Shown: positions 51,814 through 60,538 of the stretch, piece after piece
How positions within the stretch are numbered: the stretch's first letter is position 1
Layout: each line of letters starts with the position of its first letter
Origin: Hydrogenophaga sp.
GTDB lineage: Bacteria > Pseudomonadota > Gammaproteobacteria > Burkholderiales > Burkholderiaceae_C
NCBI RefSeq assembly: GCF_018780075.1
Contig: NZ_JADMKB010000003.1
Span: forward strand, 248,001-312,000
DNA: 64,000 nucleotides
Reading direction: 5' to 3'
Notes under the pieces: generated by a model
Told to the model about the DNA's origin: nothing
Databases searched by the model: none
Seen by the model: only the letters and a program-made list of their open reading frames with translations
Program-made: the position numbers and the translations under genes

Positions 51814-52984
51814 GGAAGGTCTGCACAACACCCGCCGCAGCGTGAGTTGATGCACTCGATTTCGGCTGGCGCCGGTTTCCGGCTTGCGAGGTCGGTTTGA
51901 GAGGCTATTTGGCCTCGTTTCCGGCCCTCTGGCCACCTGCAGACGCACTCATCCCCGCATTTCCTGCAGCAACGTGCGTCGCACCATCCACAGGTTGGAC
52001 AGTGCAAACAGCGTGTGCAGCTGCGCCGTGTTCTTGAGCAGCCCGCGGTAGCGAACCTTCACATGCCCGAACTGTCGTTTGACCACCCGAAACGGGTGTT
52101 CGACCTTGGCCCGGATGCGGGCCTTGGCCTGCTCCAGCTTGTCCAGGATCGCACCCATCGGCGTGCTCTTGTCCAGCACTTTGCGCTTGCCCGGTCGCAT
52201 CGCAACGTGCCAGTTGACCCCGATGTCCTGCGCTTCATCGCGCTTGCCGACACCCTGGTAGCCCGCGTCGGCAAAGACGTCTGTTTCTTCTCCATGCACC
52301 AGCGCATGCGCCTGCGTCACGTCATTGACGTTGGCCGCCGTACCCACCACCGTGTGCACCAGGCCCGAGTCCGCATCGACCCCAATGTGCGCCTTCATGC
52401 CGAAGTGCCACTGGTTGCCCTTCTTGGTCTGGTGCATCTCGGGGTCTCGTTCGCCGCTGCTGTTCTTGGTCGAACTCGGCGCTGCGATCAGCGTGGCATC
52501 GACCACTGTCCCGCTCTTCAAGAGCAGGCCTTTGGCCGCCAGCGTGGCGTTGACGGTGGCCAGGATCTGAAGGCTCAGGTTGTGGGCTTCGAGCTGGTGG
52601 CGGAACCGAAGGATGGTGCTCTCGTCGGGCAGGTTGTCTTCGCCGACATCCAGGCCTGCAAACTCGCGAAACATCGGCGTGTCGTACAGGGCTTCCTCCA
52701 TCGCCGGGTCCGAGAGGTTGAACCACTGCTGCAGAAAGTGAATGCGCAGCATGGTCTGGACGGCAAACGGCGGGCGTCCGCCCTTGGTGCCGACTGCCGG
52801 GGCGTGCGGAGAGATCAGAGAAACCAGCTCGGCCCAGGGCACCACCAGGTTCATCTCGTCGAGGAACTCGCGCTTGCGCGTCCGCTTGGTCTTGCGCTCG
52901 AATCCGCTCTCGCCCAAGCTCATTTGCTTCATACCGTCACTGTCTCACATCGAGCCAGGAGTACCGGAGTTGTGCAGACCTTCC
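51814..52984. mobile_element. IS5-family insertion sequence, complete
   Basis: The 1171-bp element has perfect 16-bp terminal inverted repeats: GGAAGGTCTGCACAAC at 51814-51829 and its complement at 52969-52984. The flanking tetramers are CTAG on the left and CTAA on the right. Both fit the IS5 target YTAR, but they are not identical, so the target duplication is either mutated or the flanks come from different copies. It contains one transposase gene on the minus strand. Confidence 0.9.
51949..52932 (-). CDS. IS5-family transposase
   Basis: A 327-residue DDE transposase of the IS5 group: MKQMSLGESGFERKTKRTRK at the start, RPPFAVQTMLRIHFLQQWF, the first Asp in VVDATLIAAPSSTKNSSGER, the second in VFADAGYQGV and the Glu region KARIRAKVEHPFRVVKRQFG. 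Length and motifs look intact, so the element may still be active. Confidence 0.93.
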   Translation of the reverse strand: MKQMSLGESGFERKTKRTRKREFLDEMNLVVPWAELVSLISPHAPAVGTKGGRPPFAVQTMLRIHFLQQWFNLSDPAMEEALYDTPMFREFAGLDVGEDNLPDESTILRFRHQLEAHNLSLQILATVNATLAAKGLLLKSGTVVDATLIAAPSSTKNSSGERDPEMHQTKKGNQWHFGMKAHIGVDADSGLVHTVVGTAANVNDVTQAHALVHGEETDVFADAGYQGVGKRDEAQDIGVNWHVAMRPGKRKVLDKSTPMGAILDKLEQAKARIRAKVEHPFRVVKRQFGHVKVRYRGLLKNTAQLHTLFALSNLWMVRRTLLQEMRG

Positions 52985-53044
52985 CTAACTCACCCGACCA
53001 TTTCAGAAAAAGGCAGCCTACGGGTAAAGAGATCGAAGATGAAA

Positions 53045-53353
53045 TCAAGACCTATGATCACTTGCCTGCAAACCCACTTGCAGCGCAAAATTCCGCTCAA
53101 CCTCTGTGACGCCATCGACCAACCTATGAACCTGAGAGAAAAGCCTGCTTCCATGATTGGTCAGAAAAACCCCCCTCGCGCTACGCGTCATAAGCTCAGC
53201 CCCGATTCGAAGCTCCAATCTCTTAAGACGTCTGCTCAAAGCCGGTTGTGCAATCTCAAGGTACTCGGCCGCCTTGGAAAGGCTGCCAAGTTTTGCTGCC
53301 ACAACAAAAACCCGAAGATCATCGAACACCAAAACAGTTTTCATTCCAGCCAT
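53045..53353 (-). pseudogene. truncated LysR-family regulator (N-terminal part)
   Basis: The 102 codons encode only a LysR DNA-binding domain and linker (LRVFVVAAKLGSLSKAAEYL, then QPALSRRLKRLELRIGAELM); the roughly 200-residue ligand domain is absent. The frame stops at 53045, 61 bp from the IS5 element. The gene was probably cut by the rearrangement that brought the IS here. It may once have controlled the nadC-like or oph genes. The gap 53354-53493 is AT-rich and holds no gene. Confidence 0.7.
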
Positions 53354-53493
53354 ATCGATGGAAGCTCTTACGAAGAAGACTCGACTACAATTAAATTAAT
53401 TACCAAATGGTCTTTTTCAGCACTCAAAATCCGTCAATCACGAAAAGCCGCCAAACATGCCAATAGAAAATCAAAAATGGAACCACAATAAAA

Positions 53494-54342
53494 TCACTCG
53501 ACAGGCCTCTCTTGAAATCTCATTGAAAAATCAACGGCCTTAACATCCTTAATCAATGCTCCAACAGAAATCCGGTCCACGCCTGTTTCAGCATAATCAC
53601 GCAAATTTTCATACGTGACCCCTCCTGAAACTTCAAGGCTGCAACGACCTCCGGCCACCTTCACCGCCGCCCTGATATCAGGCAGGGACATGTTGTCCAA
53701 CAACACCATCGTCACTCCTGCGGCCAGAGCCTCCTCCAATTGACGGATGGTCTCCACCTCGACCTGGATGAATGCGATAGGGGACTTTGTTTCCTGTGCG
53801 GCCTTGAAGGCAGCGGTCAGGCTTCCTGCTGCTGCAATATGGTTTTCCTTGATCAAGATCGCATCAAAGAGGCCCATCCTGTGGTTTTTTCCTCCGCCAC
53901 AGCGCACGGCGTACTTTTCCGCGGCACGCAGACCAGGAATGGTTTTCCTCGTATCCAGAACGCACGCTGCAGTTCCCTCGACCGCCTTGACATAGGCCGC
54001 TGTCTTCGTCGCCACAGCGCTGAGTGTTTGCATCCAGTTGAGGCATGTGCGCTCAGCCGTCAGCAACTCGCGCGCCTTACCTTCGATTTCGACAATTTTC
54101 TGGCCAGCCTCACAGCGATCACCGTCGCTCAGGAACCACGTCGCCCGTGAATCTGGCGCAATCTGTCTCAAGACCTCGGTAACCCAAGGGCGCCCGCAGA
54201 TCACAGCGGACTCTCGGCAAATGATGGTGGCTTGGGCGTGGCGATCTGCGGGCACCAAAGCGGCCGTCAGGTCACCCGTACCCACGTCTTCCCTCAATGC
54301 GCGCTCGACATCTTCGCGAACTTGTTCTTCAAAGGTATTCAT
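53494..54342 (-). CDS. nadC: quinolinate phosphoribosyltransferase (NadC family) in phthalate cluster
   Basis: A 282-residue NadC-type enzyme: EDVGTGDLTAALVP, ERTCLNWMQTLSAVAT, DTRKTIPGLRAAEKYAV, CGGGKNHRMGLFDAILIKEN and LLDNMSLPDIRAAV, all typical of active quinolinate phosphoribosyltransferases. It makes nicotinate mononucleotide from quinolinate (pyridine-2,3-dicarboxylate) and PRPP. A copy in phthalate operons is known in Burkholderia; phthalate mimics quinolinate and inhibits the enzyme, so a second copy may keep NAD synthesis going. It is the last complete gene of the leftward Bug-TSUP-hemerythrin-nadC group and is more AT-rich than the ICE backbone. Confidence 0.9.
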   Translation of the reverse strand: MNTFEEQVREDVERALREDVGTGDLTAALVPADRHAQATIICRESAVICGRPWVTEVLRQIAPDSRATWFLSDGDRCEAGQKIVEIEGKARELLTAERTCLNWMQTLSAVATKTAAYVKAVEGTAACVLDTRKTIPGLRAAEKYAVRCGGGKNHRMGLFDAILIKENHIAAAGSLTAAFKAAQETKSPIAFIQVEVETIRQLEEALAAGVTMVLLDNMSLPDIRAAVKVAGGRCSLEVSGGVTYENLRDYAETGVDRISVGALIKDVKAVDFSMRFQERPVE

Positions 54343-54363
54343 CAGAAAATAAATCCAGTTAAC

Positions 54364-54819
54364 TCAAACAGAATCGATGGGAAGCTCGGTGCTTTTGATG
54401 TTGCGCCGCAAGATGACGGGTTTTCCACCCAAGGTTCGCTTGCACATCCAATGCGCCAAGGCGGAGTCCAGGTAATCTGCGTGCCCTGGAAACCATGCAG
54501 CAAGCTCATTCCCCAATTGCCGACAAACGGCCACATTGCCGATGGCCAACTGCTGCTTGACCTCATGAATGGACTTCAGGACGGCTGCATGTTCGTTAAT
54601 ATGGCACTCACTGGCAGGAAAATCGCTTTCAAGCATCCAGCGATCTTCCTGTTCAAAGTGCGCCTGGCAGTGTTGAAGCAAAACCCCCAACACTCTCTCC
54701 AAGTCAGAATCTGCGGCTTGCTGCAAAGCGGCCACAAATTCAACAAACTCTTGGTGTACTTGGTCCATCGGATTGAATCCGAGAAGATAGCCATCACTCC
54801 AACTGATTGATGCATCCAT
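54364..54819 (-). CDS. bacteriohemerythrin
   Basis: A 151-residue single-domain hemerythrin with the complete di-iron ligand set: WSDGYLLGFNPMDQVHQEFV, HCQAHFEQEDRWM, CHINEHAAVLKSIH and PGHADYLDSALAHWM. It reversibly binds O2 as a carrier, store or sensor. The ATG at 54819 has AGGAGAG in front. It sits in the phthalate gene group between a permease and nadC, and could supply or buffer O2 for the dioxygenases; that role is inferred. Confidence 0.9.
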   Translation of the reverse strand: MDASISWSDGYLLGFNPMDQVHQEFVEFVAALQQAADSDLERVLGVLLQHCQAHFEQEDRWMLESDFPASECHINEHAAVLKSIHEVKQQLAIGNVAVCRQLGNELAAWFPGHADYLDSALAHWMCKRTLGGKPVILRRNIKSTELPIDSV

Positions 54820-54882
54820 TGAGCTCTCCTGTCGCCTGGTTTCTTCTTCAGCCTTACGTGGTACTGCCGCACACATTGCGGC

Positions 54883-55632
54883 TTATTTCATCAGGAGCAG
54901 CAAAGACAGCGCCACCAACAAACTCAGCAATAGATGCCGAAATACTTTGTCGCTCAGTCGATGACGGATCGTCCTACCGATTTGCAAACCGACAAACATG
55001 GGGATCAACGCAAGACAAGACAGTCCGACCTCCGAAAAACCGAACCGCCCATACAACAGCATGGCGCCATACATTGGTACTGCACCAATCAGGTAGATGA
55101 TGCTGATGGAACCAACAAACTCTTCCCGACGAAGCCTGAGAGCCAGGAGATAAGTGATCAGTATCGGACCGGTGAGGGAGGAAACGCCGGCCATCGCGCC
55201 GGCAATCACACCTACCAACGGCCCCATCCAGCGCTCCTTCTGACGATCAATGTTGAATGATGTCCCGAGCAGCATCATTCCCACCGCCGCCATCACGACC
55301 AGCGCCAACAACATGTTGAAACCCTGCACAGAGAGGTTCCTGGTGAAGTGGATCGCAGCAATCGTCGCGACAAACTGACCAACCAGCAACCCACCGAAGC
55401 GCTGAAATCCCTCACGCAGTTTCTGTCCCTCTATGGACTGCCATAGGTTGGAGAGCAGAACTGGCATGACGAGCAGCCCCATCGCTTTGGGCGCTGGCAG
55501 AAGTAGCGACAGCAAGGGAACCACGACGAGCGGCAAACCCACCCCAAGGGTTCCCTTGACCACGCCCCCGAGCACCACGGCGCCAAAGCAAGCGATCCAA
55601 AGTGCCATAGAAGGCATGGCATCTTGAAACAT
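54883..55632 (-). CDS. TSUP (TauE/SafE) family permease
   Basis: A 249-residue membrane protein with about eight hydrophobic helices and the TSUP/TauE-SafE pattern (GVVKGTLGVGLPLVVVPLLS near the start; GAMAGVSSLTGPILITYLLA in the second half). TSUP proteins move sulphur-containing or other organic anions. The start overlaps the stop of the Bug receptor gene (TGATG), so receptor and permease are made together. Possible roles are phthalate uptake or export of an acidic product. Confidence 0.82.
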   Translation of the reverse strand: MFQDAMPSMALWIACFGAVVLGGVVKGTLGVGLPLVVVPLLSLLLPAPKAMGLLVMPVLLSNLWQSIEGQKLREGFQRFGGLLVGQFVATIAAIHFTRNLSVQGFNMLLALVVMAAVGMMLLGTSFNIDRQKERWMGPLVGVIAGAMAGVSSLTGPILITYLLALRLRREEFVGSISIIYLIGAVPMYGAMLLYGRFGFSEVGLSCLALIPMFVGLQIGRTIRHRLSDKVFRHLLLSLLVALSLLLLMK

Positions 55633-56603
55633 CACTCGGCTTTGAGTTCCGCGTGTTTGCCCGCCTTTGCCATGGCTTGGTTCTCCAGCTCAATGACTTT
55701 GCGGTAGGCGTCGCCATTGGCACCGACGGACTCGATACCGGCGGTCTGGAACTTCTCGACGACGTCCGGCAATTTCACGATCTGAGCGATTTCATCGGAG
55801 ATCCTCTTGGAAATCTCTGACGGCGTGCCGGTGCGGGCAAGCACCCCTACGCTGACCGAAAAGTCAAAGCCTGGGATCGTTTCATTGATCGATGGCACAT
55901 CGGGCACGGACGCCGAGCGCTTGGCCGCGTTGCTGGCCAGCAAAACAACTTGACCGCTTTTCACAAAGCCCTGCATGGACGGCAACGCGGCAAACAAGAC
56001 GTCCACCTGTCCACCGACCAATGCCGGCACAGACTGACTCGAACCGCGGAAGGGGACGTGAACCAGAGACAAACCGAGATCCGCCTTCATAGCTTCCATC
56101 GTGAGGTGGTGCGTGCTTCCGATCCCCGACGACCCATAGGTGAAGGCACCAGGCTCCTTTTTAACGCGCGCGACGAACTCCTGGAAAGTCTTGACGCCGG
56201 TCTTGGGGTGCGCCACCAGGAACAAGGGCGAGCGTGCAATCAGCGATACGGCCTGAAGGTCCTGTCCGACCGCGTACTTGGCGGCCTTGTTGATCTGCGG
56301 TGTGATCGAAAGCATGGAGCCATCGGAAACGATGAAGCTGTAACCATCGGCAGGCAACGCGTTCAGGGTCTGAACCGAGACGATACCGTTGCCCCCCGGC
56401 TTGTTCTCGACCACGAAGCCCTGCTTCATGCGCTCGGAAAGCTTTTGGGCAATGACACGCGCCACCGTGTCTGGCAGGCCGCCCGGTGCATAAGGCACGA
56501 TGAACTTGACTGGACGGTTGGGGTAATCGCCAGCCTGTGCCAGCACGGCACCAGATGCAAGGAGCGCGCTCATGGCAAGTGCTGCAAGGATTCGTCGTTT
56601 CAT
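55632..56603 (-). CDS. Bug/TctC-type receptor, probably for phthalate
   Basis: A 323-residue periplasmic Bug receptor: signal peptide ending AVLAQA, then VKFIVPYAPGGLPDTVARVI, FVVENKPGGNGIVSVQTLN, GIGSTHHLTMEAMKADLGL and LVHVPFRGSSQSVPALVGGQ. It is divergent from the phthalate reductase gene with a shared MarR-type palindrome between them, so phthalate is the probable ligand. Its stop overlaps the start of a TSUP permease rather than a TctAB pair, an unusual pairing. Confidence 0.85.
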   Translation of the reverse strand: MKRRILAALAMSALLASGAVLAQAGDYPNRPVKFIVPYAPGGLPDTVARVIAQKLSERMKQGFVVENKPGGNGIVSVQTLNALPADGYSFIVSDGSMLSITPQINKAAKYAVGQDLQAVSLIARSPLFLVAHPKTGVKTFQEFVARVKKEPGAFTYGSSGIGSTHHLTMEAMKADLGLSLVHVPFRGSSQSVPALVGGQVDVLFAALPSMQGFVKSGQVVLLASNAAKRSASVPDVPSINETIPGFDFSVSVGVLARTGTPSEISKRISDEIAQIVKLPDVVEKFQTAGIESVGANGDAYRKVIELENQAMAKAGKHAELKAE

Positions 56604-56697
56604 GGTTTGTCTCCGTAAGTGAGGTTGATGAGATGAAGAAAGCAGAACAGCATCTGTGCACCCCTTTTTAGGGGAGATGCGCGACTGCTTGTTTTTT

Positions 56698-56711
56698 CTT
56701 AGAAATCTAAG
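56698..56711. promoter_or_regulatory. predicted MarR-type operator, site 1
   Basis: CTTAGAAATCTAAG is a perfect 6-bp inverted repeat in the divergent gap between the Bug receptor and ophA1. Its near twin (CTTCGATATCTAAG) lies upstream of ophA2 at 61912. Both are likely targets of the MarR-family regulator encoded at 58976. Confidence 0.65.
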
Positions 56712-56790
56712 ATAATTGATTTTTCCCACTTGCTTGATCTTTGTCAAGAGTAGGTACCCATCAACTTCGCTGCGTAGAAACACTTACACC

Positions 56791-57753
56791 ATGACTGCAA
56801 ACGAGACAATGCACCCCCTCCTCATCACTCGAAAGGAGGTCATCGCCAAGGACGTCTTTCTCTTCGAGTTGAAGTCTCTGGACGCGTCACCGCTGCCCAG
56901 CTTCACGGCCGGGGCTCACATCGCGGTCCAGGTGCCCAATGGCTCTATGCGCCACTACTCGCTGTGCAGCGACCCTGGCCGAACAGACCTCTATCAACTC
57001 GCGGTCAAACGCGAAGATGACGGCAGGGGGGGATCCAAGAGCTTGATCGACGGGGCGAACGTCGGCGACACGCTTTTGACCGGCACCCCTAGCAATCTGT
57101 TCGAGCTCAGCGAAAAGGCCAAGAGCTTCATCCTCGTGGCCGGTGGCATCGGCATCACACCCATGCGAGCGATGATTCACACCCTCGAAGCCGAAGGCAT
57201 AAGGAGCTTCAAGCTCTACTACCTTGCACGCACGCCAGAATCGGCCGCCTTCCTGGACGAACTGAGTGCCCCCGAAATGAAGGGGAAGGTCGCCATCCAC
57301 CACACTTACGGCGACCCGTCGAAAACCTTCGATCTCTGGTCTGTCTTCGAGAAACCCGTCGCTGGCACGCATGTCTATTGCTGCGGCTCCAAGCGACTGA
57401 TGGATGAAGTCAAGGATATGACGGGTCACTGGGCCAGCAGTGCCGTGCACTTCGAGAGCTTCGGAGCTGATACGAAACCGCACCCCGACGACAAACCCTT
57501 CGAAGTCGAATTGGCCAGAACGGGCATGAAGGTCGTCGTGCCAGCCAACCGAAGCATCCTGGATACCCTGCGCGAGCATTCCATTCGAGTGCCCAGTTCT
57601 TGTGAGAGCGGAACGTGCGGCTCTTGCAAGGTGCGGCTGCTCAAAGGCGAAGCTGACCATCGGGACCTGGCCCTGCTCCCTGAGGAGCAGGAGGACCACA
57701 TCATGGTGTGCGTCTCCAGAGCGAAGTCGAACACCTTGGTGCTTGACCTGTGA
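56791..57753 (+). CDS. ophA1: phthalate dioxygenase reductase
   Basis: A 320-residue reductase in the order FMN (RHYSLCSDPGR), NAD (FILVAGGIGITPMRAM) and C-terminal plant-type [2Fe-2S] (SSCESGTCGSCKVRLLKGEA). This is the phthalate 4,5-dioxygenase reductase layout and matches the length of Burkholderia OphA1 (about 320). It carries electrons from NADH to the OphA2 oxygenase encoded at 60539. The GTG of ophB overlaps its stop. Related to IphD at 36377 but clearly distinct. Confidence 0.87.
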   Translation: MTANETMHPLLITRKEVIAKDVFLFELKSLDASPLPSFTAGAHIAVQVPNGSMRHYSLCSDPGRTDLYQLAVKREDDGRGGSKSLIDGANVGDTLLTGTPSNLFELSEKAKSFILVAGGIGITPMRAMIHTLEAEGIRSFKLYYLARTPESAAFLDELSAPEMKGKVAIHHTYGDPSKTFDLWSVFEKPVAGTHVYCCGSKRLMDEVKDMTGHWASSAVHFESFGADTKPHPDDKPFEVELARTGMKVVVPANRSILDTLREHSIRVPSSCESGTCGSCKVRLLKGEADHRDLALLPEEQEDHIMVCVSRAKSNTLVLDL

Positions 57754-58967
57754 GCCCCTCAGTGAATCCCCACAAGCAGCCCATCAGGCTCGGTGTCCTG
57801 GGTCTTGGCCGTGCCTTCACCCTGATGATCCCGACGCTCAGCAAGGATCCGCGCGTCGCGCTGGCCGCCTGCTTCGATCCGAATGCTGGCGCCACCGCAG
57901 CCTTTGCCAAAGCGTTCGGCGGAGTGGCGCACACATCGGCCGAAGCGCTTTGCGCCGATCCGAACGTTGAATGGATCTACGTCGCCACACCGCATCAGTT
58001 GCATGAGGAGCATGTGCGACTCGCGGCGAGCCAAGGCAAGCACGTGCTGGTCGAGAAGCCCATGGCTTTGTCGCTTGCAGCATGCGCCCGCATGCAGGCG
58101 GCTTGCGAACAGGCGGGCACGCAAATGATTGTTGGCCACAGCCACAGCTTCAACGCGCCCGTATCGCATGCCAAGGCACTCATCGAGTCAGGTCAATGGG
58201 GCCGTGTCTGCATGATTCACGCCATGAACTTCACGGATTTTCTCTACCGTCCCAGGCGTCCGGAAGAATTGGATACAGCGAAGGGCGGTGGCGTCGTCTT
58301 CAGTCAGGCCGCGCACCAAGTCGATATTGTCCGGCTGCTGGCGGGCGGTGACGTCAGTTCCGTTTATGCAAGAACCGGATCATGGGACCCGACACGGCCC
58401 ACCGAAGGTGCGTACACCGCGATACTGAACTTCCGCTCAGGCGCGTTTGCCAACGTGACCTACAACGGCTACGGCTTCTTTGACAGTGACCCGTGGATGG
58501 CGGGCATCGGGGAAATGGGCTGGCCCAAAGACGTCAACACCCATCGGCTAACCCGGGAAAAGCACCTGGCGACGAAGGACGAGGCGGCCGAGGCCCGCCG
58601 GAAGGCGAATCGGAATTTTGGTGGTCAGGACTATGTGCCGGACGTTCGGCCATCGCCCGCCGCCTTTCAACACTTCGGCCCGGTCATCGTCAGCTGCGAG
58701 CATGCCGATCTGCGTTTGACTCCTTACGGCGTGGAGATTCACGACACGCATGGCGTGTGCCTGGAGGCCCCGCAGCGCGGACCGGTGCCTCGCTTTGAGG
58801 TTGTGGACGAGTTGTGGTCGGTGGCCCGAGATGGGACCCCTCCAGTCCACTCAGGGGCGTGGTCCGCAGCAACGATGGAGGTCTGTCTGGCGATTCTCGA
58901 ATCGGGCAAGAAAAGAGAAGCTATCATTCTGGAGCATCAAGTCCCAGTCCCGCCGCTTCGGCTTTGA
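57750..58967 (+). CDS. ophB: phthalate dihydrodiol dehydrogenase, Gfo/Idh/MocA family
   Basis: A 405-residue Gfo/Idh/MocA oxidoreductase: N-terminal Rossmann fold (RLGVLGLGRAFTLMIPTLSK), HVLVEKPMALSLAACARMQ (the family EKP lysine) and QAAHQVDIVRLLAGGDVSSV (the catalytic His/Asp region). Enzymes of this family (Pht4/OphB) oxidise cis-4,5-dihydrodiol-phthalate to 4,5-dihydroxyphthalate with NAD. The start is a GTG at 57750 overlapping the ophA1 stop, giving a reductase-dehydrogenase pair. Confidence 0.87.
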   Translation: MSPSVNPHKQPIRLGVLGLGRAFTLMIPTLSKDPRVALAACFDPNAGATAAFAKAFGGVAHTSAEALCADPNVEWIYVATPHQLHEEHVRLAASQGKHVLVEKPMALSLAACARMQAACEQAGTQMIVGHSHSFNAPVSHAKALIESGQWGRVCMIHAMNFTDFLYRPRRPEELDTAKGGGVVFSQAAHQVDIVRLLAGGDVSSVYARTGSWDPTRPTEGAYTAILNFRSGAFANVTYNGYGFFDSDPWMAGIGEMGWPKDVNTHRLTREKHLATKDEAAEARRKANRNFGGQDYVPDVRPSPAAFQHFGPVIVSCEHADLRLTPYGVEIHDTHGVCLEAPQRGPVPRFEVVDELWSVARDGTPPVHSGAWSAATMEVCLAILESGKKREAIILEHQVPVPPLRL

Positions 58968-58975
58968 CGCCTCCA

Positions 58976-59488
58976 ATGAGCGAAAAATCCATAGACACCC
59001 GGAAACTACTTAGCCACTGGCGAGAATCCGTCCCCAATGATCGCCTTGCCCATTTGGTGCGAGACGTCGCACGTGCGCAGATGCGAGCGCTCCAGCATCG
59101 ATTGACCCCGTTTGGCGTCTCATTCGGTCACTGGTCGTTTCTGAGGATTCTGTGGAGCCGTGACGGGCTCACCCAGAAGGAGTTGAGCGACCTGGCGGGT
59201 GTGATGGAACCCACGACGTTCACGGCCGTCAAGGCCATGGAGAAGATGGGCTTCATTGAGCGAAGGCATTTGCCTGGCAACAGGAAGAACATGCATGTGT
59301 ACCTGACAGAATCAGGCCGCTCATTGGAAAAGGTACTTGTCCCCTTGGCCGAGGAAGTCAACCATATCAGCGCGAAGGGGCTACCGGATCGCACGATTTC
59401 AGTTGTTAGAAATGCACTCGTCCAGATGATCGAGAATCTTGCCCAAGAAGAAGCCCGCGTCGATGCGAGCATCAACGCGGGCTGTTAG
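58976..59488 (+). CDS. MarR-family regulator of the phthalate genes
   Basis: A 170-residue MarR protein: winged helix FGHWSFLRILWSRDGLTQKE, then DLAGVMEPTTFTAVKAMEKM and wing RRHLPGNRKNMHVYLTESG. It lies 8 bp after ophB on the same strand and is convergent with ophC, so it is in the middle of the phthalate cluster. MarR proteins sense aromatic acids and release palindromic operators; the two CTTmGAwATCTAAG sites at 56698 and 61912 are the natural targets. Confidence 0.85.
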   Translation: MSEKSIDTRKLLSHWRESVPNDRLAHLVRDVARAQMRALQHRLTPFGVSFGHWSFLRILWSRDGLTQKELSDLAGVMEPTTFTAVKAMEKMGFIERRHLPGNRKNMHVYLTESGRSLEKVLVPLAEEVNHISAKGLPDRTISVVRNALVQMIENLAQEEARVDASINAGC

Positions 59489-59539
59489 TAGGCGCCTTCC
59501 AAACCGATCTCCGGCAGGGTTTGCCGGAGGAAAGCAACC

Positions 59540-60532
59540 TCAAATACTGTAGCTTTCGTAGGTCGACGGGTCGAAGAGCTCGTCTAACCCCACCCTCCTG
59601 CATGACAGCCCCTGCGCATGATGGTGATGCAGGAACGCCTCGAGAGTCTTTCGATTCGGCCCTACGCCATAGGACCAGAAGTCCTGTCCCAGCGTTTCAC
59701 GCGCTGCCTTGAGCTGTTCCTCCACAAACGGCAGGGTCACCTTGGTGGCCGAGGTGTCCGCCAGCAGCTCCAGGGCTTTCGCCTTGGATTCGCTGAATGC
59801 CTTGAACACAGCGCCCGGCAGCCAGCGGTTCTGTTCTGCCAACTCCTTGCGGATACCCACCACGTGCATGATCGGAAAGATGCCCGTCCGCTTGTAGTAG
59901 TCCTTGGCCACCGCCGTCGGGTCGTCGAAAAGCCAGGCCACATCCGGGTTGGTCAGCGCAGCACCACTGGGTGGCCTTGGCGCAATGAATGCGTCAATTT
60001 CGCCCGTGTTCAGCATGTCCGAGATGGTCCGCATCTCCGGGGCCGCTTCAACCTTCACACCTGCAGGCAACTCCAGCTTGATCTTCTCCGGGCGCCCGGG
60101 CGTGTCAATCCCGCCCCTGACCCAGGTCACATCCTCCGGTCGTATCCCGTAGTCATCCTGCAGGATCGAGCGCGCCCACACGATCGCCGTCAGCTGGTAC
60201 TCCGGCACCCCGATTCGGCAACCCTTGAGGTCCTCCGGCTTGCTGATGCGATCTTTTCGCACATAGATGGAAGTGTGGCGAAAAGCACGCGAAAGGAAAA
60301 CGGGAACCGCGATGTAAGGGCTTTCACCCTGGGCGTGTTTAACCAGGTAGCTGGAGAAGGAAAGCTCCGTGATGTCGAAGTCCCGGCTTCGCATGGCGCG
60401 AAAGAACATCTCCTCAGGGTTCAACAGCATGTATACCGGGTCGCATCCATCAATTTGGACGCGCCCGTCGTACAAGGCCCGATTGCGGTCGTAGTCGCCC
60501 ATGGCGACTGATAGTCGTAGCTTGGTCATCAA
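59540..60532 (-). CDS. ophC: 4,5-dihydroxyphthalate decarboxylase
   Basis: A 330-residue protein with a substrate-binding-protein fold, typical of Pht5/OphC decarboxylases: LRLSVAMGDYDRNRALYDGR, LNPEEMFFRAMRSRDFDITE, HTSIYVRKDRISKPEDLKGC, RIGVPEYQLTAIVWARSIL and a His-rich C-terminal EAFLHHHHAQGL. It has no signal peptide, so it is a cytoplasmic enzyme. It removes one carboxyl from 4,5-dihydroxyphthalate to give protocatechuate. It begins 6 bp after the ophA2 stop, making an ophA2-ophC operon. Confidence 0.9.
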   Translation of the reverse strand: MMTKLRLSVAMGDYDRNRALYDGRVQIDGCDPVYMLLNPEEMFFRAMRSRDFDITELSFSSYLVKHAQGESPYIAVPVFLSRAFRHTSIYVRKDRISKPEDLKGCRIGVPEYQLTAIVWARSILQDDYGIRPEDVTWVRGGIDTPGRPEKIKLELPAGVKVEAAPEMRTISDMLNTGEIDAFIAPRPPSGAALTNPDVAWLFDDPTAVAKDYYKRTGIFPIMHVVGIRKELAEQNRWLPGAVFKAFSESKAKALELLADTSATKVTLPFVEEQLKAARETLGQDFWSYGVGPNRKTLEAFLHHHHAQGLSCRRVGLDELFDPSTYESYSI

Positions 60533-60538
60533 GTCAGC

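Noticed and set aside
52015-53109. 364-codon rightward frame across the IS element
   Set aside because: Antisense of the IS5 transposase running past the terminal repeat.
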